Of a stretch of DNA of 7,038 nt, positions 1-4,593 are shown piece by piece (position 1 is the stretch's first letter; each line of letters opens with the position of its first letter). Origin of the DNA: Clostridiales bacterium (GTDB lineage Bacteria > Bacillota_A > Clostridia > Oscillospirales > Acutalibacteraceae); NCBI GenBank assembly GCA_009774735.1, contig VSOH01000075.1, positions 1 to 7,038 on the forward strand. The letters run 5' to 3'. The position numbers were made by a program, and so were the translations under genes. Below the pieces are notes generated by a model, which was not told where the DNA came from, did no database searches, and saw only the letters and a program-made list of their open reading frames with translations.

Positions 1-1238
1 CTTCACCTGAGGGTGCCCGTGACTATGTTGTTCCAAGCCGTGTGCACAAGGGCAAGTTCTATGCTCTGCCGCAGGCACCGCAGCAGTATAAGCAGCTTCT
101 TATGGTTTCGGGTGTTGATAAGTATTTCCAGATTGCACCCTGTTTCCGTGATGAGGATGCAAGAGCAGACCGTTCGCCCGGCGAATTTTATCAGCTTGAC
201 TTTGAAATGAGCTTTGCAACACAGGAGGATGTGTTCAGAGTAGGTGAAGAAATCTTAACAAAGACCTTCAAGAAATTTGCTCCTGAAGGCTATACTGTTA
301 CAGATGCACCTTACCCTGTTATCAGCTTTAAGGAGGCTATGCTCAGGTATGGTACAGATAAGCCGGATTTAAGAAACCCTCTTGAAATTATTGATGTAAC
401 TGATTTCTTCCAGAGATGTACCTTCAAGCCTTTCCACGGTCAGACTGTACGAGCAATTAAGGTGCACGCTGAAATCTCTAAGGGCAAGCACGAAAAGCTT
501 CTTAAATTTGCACAGTCCATCGGTATGGGTGGTCTTGGTTATCTTCTTGTTCAGGAGGATAAGAGCTATAAAGGACCTATCGACAAGTTTATCCCTGATG
601 ATATGAAAACAGAGCTTGCAGATATGGCAGGTCTTGAGATTGGAGATACAATCTTCTTCATTGCTGACAGTGAAGCACAGGCTGCTTCATACGCAGGTCA
701 GATCAGAACAAAGCTTGGCGAAATGTTTGACCTTATTGAAAAGAATGCTTACCGCTTCTGCTTTATCAACGATTTCCCGATGTATGAGTATAAGGAAGAG
801 GAAAAGAAAATCGGCTTTACGCACAATCCGTTCTCAATGCCGCAGGGTGGCTTAGAAGCTCTTGAAAATGAAGACCCGCTCACAATTCTTGCTTACCAGT
901 ATGATATTGTATGCAATGGTGTTGAGCTTTCATCAGGTGCAGTCCGTAACCACGATATTGACATTATGAAGAAAGCATTTGAGATTGCAGGCTATGATGA
1001 GGAAGTACTCAAGGCTAAGTTTGGTGCATTATATACTGCATTCCAGTTCGGTGCACCTCCGCACGCAGGTATGGCACCGGGTGTTGACCGTATGATTATG
1101 CTCCTGAGAAATGAGGAAAATATCCGTGAGGTTATTGCTTTCCCGATGGACGGCAAGGCTCAGGATTTGATGTGCGGTGCACCTAATGAAATCACAGAGC
1201 AGCAGCTTCGTGAGGTTCATATTAAATTGAGAAAGTAA
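1..1238 (+). CDS. aspS: Aspartyl-tRNA synthetase, C-terminal part (5' end outside window)
   Basis: This class II aminoacyl-tRNA synthetase charges tRNA with aspartate in the cytoplasm. The reading frame is open from base 3, giving 411 residues. Compared with the roughly 590 residues usual for bacterial AspRS, about 180 N-terminal residues are missing, including the anticodon-binding OB fold and motif 1. Visible in order: the TPEGARD-like SPEGARDY loop at the window edge; the aspartate-recognition QAPQ motif (bases 72-83); motif 2 with CFRDEDARADR (about 141-173); the bacterial GAD insertion domain (about 402-735); NGVELSSGAVRNHD (about 915-956); and motif 3 GAPPHAGMAPGVDRMIMLL with its Arg at 1089-1091. 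The GTG at 42 is an internal Val, not a start. The stop is a tandem TAATAA (1236-1241). The motif wording (RSPGEFYQLD, HNPFSMPQGG, FPMDGKAQDL) resembles alphaproteobacterial-type AspRS more than the E. coli/Bacillus type. Adjacency to gatCAB suggests a non-discriminating enzyme that also charges tRNA-Asn, but the anticodon-domain residues that decide this are not in the window. Confidence 0.97.
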   Translation, partial: SPEGARDYVVPSRVHKGKFYALPQAPQQYKQLLMVSGVDKYFQIAPCFRDEDARADRSPGEFYQLDFEMSFATQEDVFRVGEEILTKTFKKFAPEGYTVTDAPYPVISFKEAMLRYGTDKPDLRNPLEIIDVTDFFQRCTFKPFHGQTVRAIKVHAEISKGKHEKLLKFAQSIGMGGLGYLLVQEDKSYKGPIDKFIPDDMKTELADMAGLEIGDTIFFIADSEAQAASYAGQIRTKLGEMFDLIEKNAYRFCFINDFPMYEYKEEEKKIGFTHNPFSMPQGGLEALENEDPLTILAYQYDIVCNGVELSSGAVRNHDIDIMKKAFEIAGYDEEVLKAKFGALYTAFQFGAPPHAGMAPGVDRMIMLLRNEENIREVIAFPMDGKAQDLMCGAPNEITEQQLREVHIKLRK

Positions 1239-1268
1239 TAATTTACCAAATTAAAACGAGGTGTAATT

Positions 1269-1556
1269 ATGATTACCAAGGATGAAGTTTTAAAGCTTGC
1301 CCGTCTGGCACGTCTTGAGTTCTCGGACGAGGAGCTTGATAAAATAATTAAAGATATGGATGATATTATTGCCTTTGCCGATACAATCAATAACTCGGTT
1401 GAGGGCGATGCTGATAAAATCAGGAACGTATCTTCAACTGCAACACCTGCCGAGGAATTCCGTGCAGATGTTGTTAAGGAATCATTGCCGAATGAAAAAA
1501 TTCTTTCAAATGTCAGCGGCTCAAAGGGTATGTTCTGTGTTAAGGGAGGAATATAA
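1269..1556 (+). CDS. gatC: Asp/Glu-tRNA amidotransferase subunit C
   Basis: GatC is the small subunit of the GatCAB amidotransferase, which converts Asp-tRNA-Asn to Asn-tRNA-Asn and Glu-tRNA-Gln to Gln-tRNA-Gln. It wraps around GatA and GatB and stabilises their interface. The 95-residue length is typical. The N-terminal helix ITKDEVLKLARLARLEFSDEEL (residues 2-23) matches the family pattern of a conserved LARLEL-type core. The C-terminal part carries the family FRxDxVKxSL motif as FRADVVKESL, and the usual aromatic-containing end appears as GMFCVKGGI. The start ATG is preceded by GAGGTG (1258-1263) with a 5-base spacer. The gene follows aspS by 30 bases with no terminator in between. Its TAA stop directly abuts the gatA ATG, so co-transcription and probably translational coupling are expected. 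Nothing is truncated. Confidence 0.96.
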   Translation: MITKDEVLKLARLARLEFSDEELDKIIKDMDDIIAFADTINNSVEGDADKIRNVSSTATPAEEFRADVVKESLPNEKILSNVSGSKGMFCVKGGI

Positions 1557-3017
1557 ATGAGAGAGCTTATTTCACCTTTATCAAAAATGCTTAAAAACGG
1601 TGATATTTCATCGGTAGAGCTTACTGAAAAATATATTGCCGCTATTGAAAATGATAATAAAAAATACAATGCCTATGTTTCAACCACCTTTGATAAGGCA
1701 ATTGAAAACGCAAAGGCTGCCGATAAATTGATTGCGAACGGCAAAGCAACTGCATTAACGGGTATTCCTATGACACTGAAGGATAATATCTGCAGTGACG
1801 GTGATTTGACTACCTGTGCATCAAAAATTCTTACAGGCTTCAGACCCTATTATGATGCAACTGTCTGGACAAAGCTTAAGGCACAGGGTGCAGTTATGCT
1901 CGGCAAAACCAATATGGATGAATTTGCAATGGGCTCAACCAGTGAAACATCGTATTATGGTGCACCGCTTAACCCAAGAAATGTTAACCACGTAACAGGC
2001 GGTTCATCAGGCGGCGGAGCAAGTGCTGTTTGTGCAAACCTTGCTGCATATGCTCTCGGCTCCGATACAGGCGGATCTGTCCGTCAGCCTGCAAGCTTCT
2101 GCGGTATTGTTGGTCTTAAGCCAACCTATGGTGCAGTTTCACGTTACGGTCTTATTGCTTACGGCTCATCACTCGACCAGATAGGTGTTATGGCTAACTC
2201 CGTTAAGGATACTGCCCTTGTATTTGACACGATTGCAGGTGTGGATGCCAATGATCAGACCAGTGTTGATTTTAAGTTCGGCAATATTGCGGACACTCTT
2301 GACCGTGCTGACGTTAAGGGGTTGAAAATCGGTGTCGCAAAGGAATATTTTGAGGGTATTAACCCTGAGCTTAAGGAAGCTATTGACAGTGCTGTCAAGT
2401 TCTATGAGGATTACGGTGCAGAGATTGTAGAAATCAGTCTGCCTGTTTTGAAGCAGGCACTGCCTGTTTACTATATTATTGCCTGTGCGGAGGCTTCCTC
2501 AAACCTCGGCAGATATGATGGTATACGTTATGGCTACAGACCTGAAAGCTTTAATGACGTGGAGGAAATGATTTTAAAAACCCGTACAGAGGGCTTCGGT
2601 GACGAGGTTAAGCGCAGAATTATGCTTGGCACCTATGTGCTTTCATCAGGCTATTATGACGCTTACTATAAAAAAGCATGCCTTCTTCGTGAAAATCTTA
2701 TTGCTGATTTTGACGAAATTTTCAATAGCTGTGATTTGCTGATTGCGCCGACAGCACCAAATACTGCATTCCCGCTTAACTACAAGGGTGCTTCACCTGT
2801 TGATATGTATTTAAGTGATATTGCAACTGTTCCGATTAATATTACAGGTGTTCCTGCAATCAGTGTTCCTGTTAAAAATGACAGCAACGGGCTTCCGATC
2901 GGTATGCAGCTTATCGGTAAAAAGTTCAGCGAAAAGACCATTCTCGGTGCTGCTTATTTCTATGAAAAAAATGCCGAAATCGGTGTATCTGATTTTGAAG
3001 GAGGTGCAGCAATATGA
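1557..3017 (+). CDS. gatA: Asp/Glu-tRNA amidotransferase subunit A (amidase)
   Basis: GatA is the glutaminase subunit of GatCAB: it hydrolyses glutamine and releases ammonia that travels through a tunnel to GatB. It belongs to the amidase-signature family. The Ser-cisSer-Lys triad is intact: Lys75 in TLKDN, Ser150 in GGSSGGGAS and Ser174 in DTGGSVRQPAS. The spacings (75 and 24 residues) are the same as in the Staphylococcus aureus enzyme as I remember it (Lys79, Ser154, Ser178). KTNMDEFAMGS (residues 117-127), GLKPTYGAVSRYGLIAY and the C-terminal GLPIGMQLIGKKFSE are also family hallmarks, and 486 residues is the usual length. The ATG is supported by AGGGAGGA (1543-1550) six bases upstream and lies immediately after the gatC stop. 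The TGA stop overlaps the gatB start. Both features imply expression in matched amounts. No unusual feature was seen. Confidence 0.98.
   Translation: MRELISPLSKMLKNGDISSVELTEKYIAAIENDNKKYNAYVSTTFDKAIENAKAADKLIANGKATALTGIPMTLKDNICSDGDLTTCASKILTGFRPYYDATVWTKLKAQGAVMLGKTNMDEFAMGSTSETSYYGAPLNPRNVNHVTGGSSGGGASAVCANLAAYALGSDTGGSVRQPASFCGIVGLKPTYGAVSRYGLIAYGSSLDQIGVMANSVKDTALVFDTIAGVDANDQTSVDFKFGNIADTLDRADVKGLKIGVAKEYFEGINPELKEAIDSAVKFYEDYGAEIVEISLPVLKQALPVYYIIACAEASSNLGRYDGIRYGYRPESFNDVEEMILKTRTEGFGDEVKRRIMLGTYVLSSGYYDAYYKKACLLRENLIADFDEIFNSCDLLIAPTAPNTAFPLNYKGASPVDMYLSDIATVPINITGVPAISVPVKNDSNGLPIGMQLIGKKFSEKTILGAAYFYEKNAEIGVSDFEGGAAI
2997..3017 (+). promoter_or_regulatory. gatB ribosome binding site and gatA/gatB ATGA overlap
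   Basis: GAAGGAGGTG at 2997-3006 is an almost complete anti-16S match, seven bases before the gatB ATG at 3014. It lies in the last codons of gatA, and the ATGA (3014-3017) makes the gatA stop overlap the gatB start. This fixes the gatB start and suggests stop-start translational coupling. Confidence 0.9.
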
Positions 3018-4420
3018 GCTATCAGTTAGTCTGCGGTATTGAAACACATATCGAGCTTGCTACAAAAACTAAAATTTTCTGTGGCTGCACTACACAATTC
3101 GGCGGTGAGCCGAATACGCATTGCTGTCCTGTCTGCACAGGTCAGCCGGGTGCGCTTCCCGTTCTTAACAGGTCTGTTATTGAGTATGCTGTAAGAGCAG
3201 GTCTTGCTGTTCACTGCGATATTAATAATAATTCACATATGGACAGAAAGAACTATGTTTACCCTGATTTACCTAAGGCGTATCAGATTTCTCAGTTTGA
3301 TGAGCCTGTTTGTGTTAACGGTTATATTGAGCTTGACAGCGGTAAAAAAATCAGAATTGAGCGTATTCATATTGAGGAGGACGCAGGTAAGCTTGTTCAC
3401 GACGGCGGCTATACCTATGTTGATTACAACCGCGGTGGTGTTCCTCTTATTGAAATCGTTTCAATGGCAGATATTGAAACGCCGCAGGAAGCAAGAGAAT
3501 ATGCCGAAAAGCTTCAGCTTATTATGCGTAATGTTGGTGTTTCCGACTGTAAGATGCAGGAAGGCTCTATGCGCTGTGACGTTAATATTTCACTTCACGA
3601 AAAAGGTGAGCCATGGGGCACAAGAACAGAGATTAAAAATATCAACTCTCTTTCAAACATTGTCAGAGCTATGGAGCTTGAAATGGAAAGACAGGAGGAT
3701 ATCCTTGATTCAGGCGAAAAGGTTATTCAGTCCACCATGCGTTATGATGCCAACAGTGACACTGTTTATGTTCTGCGTACCAAAGAGAATGCAGATGATT
3801 ACCGTTATTTCCCTGAACCCGATATATTAAGATTTTATATTTCACCTGAAATGGTTGAAAATATCAGAGAGTCACTTCCTGAGCTGCCTGATGCAAAGCT
3901 CAAAAGATATCTGGAAATGGGTCTGCCTGAAAATAATGCAAGACTTATTTATAAATATAAAAATGTTACTGCATTTTTTGACGGTGCTGTCCATGCGGGT
4001 GCAAGTGCAGGCAATGTGCTTAATATGATTATCGGTCCTGTTTTTGCAACCCTGCAGACAGAAGAGGATAAGGAAAATTTTGAAATCAAAATTACCTCCT
4101 CACAGCTTGCAGCTCTTGTTAAGCTGATTGATGAAAAGAAAATCCGTGCCAATAAGGCGAAGGAAGTTCTTGCACAGATGCTTGAAAGCGGTAAGGATGT
4201 TACGGAGTATGTTAAAGAAGACGACCTTGCAGGCTTGAGTGATGATGACTTAAGAGTGCTTTGTCAGGGAGCAATTGATGCAAATCCAAAGGCTGTTGAG
4301 GATATTAAAAACGGCAAGGATAAGGCTATCAATGTTATGTTCGGCTATGTTATGAAGAACTCAAGGGGTAAGGCTGATGTCAAAAAGGCTGAGGCTGTAA
4401 TCCGTGAATTAATTAAATAA
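3014..4420 (+). CDS. gatB: Asp/Glu-tRNA amidotransferase subunit B
   Basis: GatB is the tRNA-binding kinase/transamidase subunit of GatCAB. It activates the misacylated Asp- or Glu-tRNA with ATP and amidates it with ammonia from GatA. The 468 residues are near the usual 475. The cradle domain begins with CGIETHIELAT, in which Glu10 and His12 correspond to catalytic-site residues; Glu121-Glu122 in HIEEDAGK form the conserved acidic pair. A CxC-x12-CxxC zinc-type site is complete (Cys23, Cys25, Cys38, Cys41), followed by GQPGALPVLN. DRKNYVYPDLPKAYQISQ and GSMRCDVNIS are further signatures. The C-terminal roughly 110 residues, from about ITSSQLAALV onward and including NPKAVEDIKNGKDKAI, form the YqeY-like tail that contacts the tRNA elbow. 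The ATG overlaps the gatA stop as ATGA and has a near-perfect ribosome binding site, GAAGGAGGTG (2997-3006), seven bases upstream, inside gatA. A terminator follows the stop. Confidence 0.98.
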   Translation: MSYQLVCGIETHIELATKTKIFCGCTTQFGGEPNTHCCPVCTGQPGALPVLNRSVIEYAVRAGLAVHCDINNNSHMDRKNYVYPDLPKAYQISQFDEPVCVNGYIELDSGKKIRIERIHIEEDAGKLVHDGGYTYVDYNRGGVPLIEIVSMADIETPQEAREYAEKLQLIMRNVGVSDCKMQEGSMRCDVNISLHEKGEPWGTRTEIKNINSLSNIVRAMELEMERQEDILDSGEKVIQSTMRYDANSDTVYVLRTKENADDYRYFPEPDILRFYISPEMVENIRESLPELPDAKLKRYLEMGLPENNARLIYKYKNVTAFFDGAVHAGASAGNVLNMIIGPVFATLQTEEDKENFEIKITSSQLAALVKLIDEKKIRANKAKEVLAQMLESGKDVTEYVKEDDLAGLSDDDLRVLCQGAIDANPKAVEDIKNGKDKAINVMFGYVMKNSRGKADVKKAEAVIRELIK

Positions 4421-4424
4421 TACC

Positions 4425-4460
4425 AAAACCTCTCTGCTATGCTGCAGGGAGGTTTTATTA
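4425..4460 (+). terminator. Rho-independent terminator after gatB
   Basis: The arms AAAACCTCTCTGC (4425-4437) and GCAGGGAGGTTTT (4444-4456) pair over 13 bases with a single G-U wobble, around a six-base loop TATGCT. The hairpin ends in TTTT followed by ATTA. It begins four bases after the gatB stop, so it closes the aspS-gatCAB unit. The U-run is short, but the A-rich left arm extends the pairing as is common in Clostridia. Confidence 0.88.
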
Positions 4461-4479
4461 TGCCGTGTTAATCATTTAA

Positions 4480-4516
4480 GAATTATGATATTATCAAAGA
4501 ATAATGGTCATAATTC
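4480..4516. repeat. 37-base imperfect palindrome upstream of the GH3 promoter
   Basis: The outer arms GAATTATGA (4480-4488) and TCATAATTC (4508-4516) are exact reverse complements. Just inside them ATTAT (4490-4494) and ATAAT (4501-4505) are also reverse complements, around the loop CAAAGA. Only T4489 opposite GG (4506-4507) breaks the symmetry. No U-run follows, so it is a poor second terminator. Its right edge lies 13 bases before the -35 box, a position that would suit an activator or repressor site. It is AT-rich, so chance or simple DNA shape effects remain possible. Confidence 0.5.
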
Positions 4517-4529
4517 ACAAAAATAATTG

Positions 4530-4558
4530 TTGTAATGAATGTATTTTTATTGTATAAT
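4530..4558 (+). promoter_or_regulatory. Sigma-A-type promoter for the GH3 gene
   Basis: A perfect -10 box TATAAT (4553-4558) is preceded, at the ideal 17-base spacing, by TTGTAA (4530-4535), which matches four of six bases of the -35 consensus. The spacer is AT-rich. A start of transcription near 4565 would give a leader of about 29 bases ending at the GH3 ATG. The promoter lies after the gatB terminator, so the glycosidase should be transcribed independently. Confidence 0.78.
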
Positions 4559-4576
4559 GGTAGTTGTAAAAATTTG

Positions 4577-4593
4577 AGAGGAGCGTTTTTTTA
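4577..4593 (+). promoter_or_regulatory. GH3 ribosome binding site with T7 spacer
   Basis: AGAGGAG (4577-4583) matches the Shine-Dalgarno consensus and decides the ATG at 4594. The 10-base spacer is slightly long and contains seven consecutive T residues (4586-4592). Confidence 0.8.

Noticed and set aside
42..44. GTG as the aspS start codon
   Set aside because: The frame is open to the window edge, and the residues before it (SPEGARDYVVPSR) are conserved AspRS sequence, so this is an internal valine.
1239..1268. Possible promoter or terminator between aspS and gatC
   Set aside because: The 30-base gap has no hairpin with U-run, and there is no room for a paired -35/-10 outside aspS. It holds only the gatC ribosome binding site.
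1217..1669. 150-codon open frame on the minus strand across the aspS end, gatC and gatA start
   Set aside because: It is antisense to three confidently identified coding regions, has low-complexity Ser/Ile-rich composition and has no convincing ribosome binding site or family motif. It is a shadow frame.
3204..3830. 208-codon open frame on the plus strand with hydrophobic stretches, inside gatB
   Set aside because: It lies wholly within gatB in another frame, where gatB shows continuous family motifs. The hydrophobic look comes from T-rich codons read out of frame.
4480..4516. The palindrome as a second rho-independent terminator
   Set aside because: The stem is almost all A-T and is followed by ACAAAAATAATTG rather than a U-run, so it would terminate poorly. 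The GC-richer hairpin at 4425-4460 already serves.
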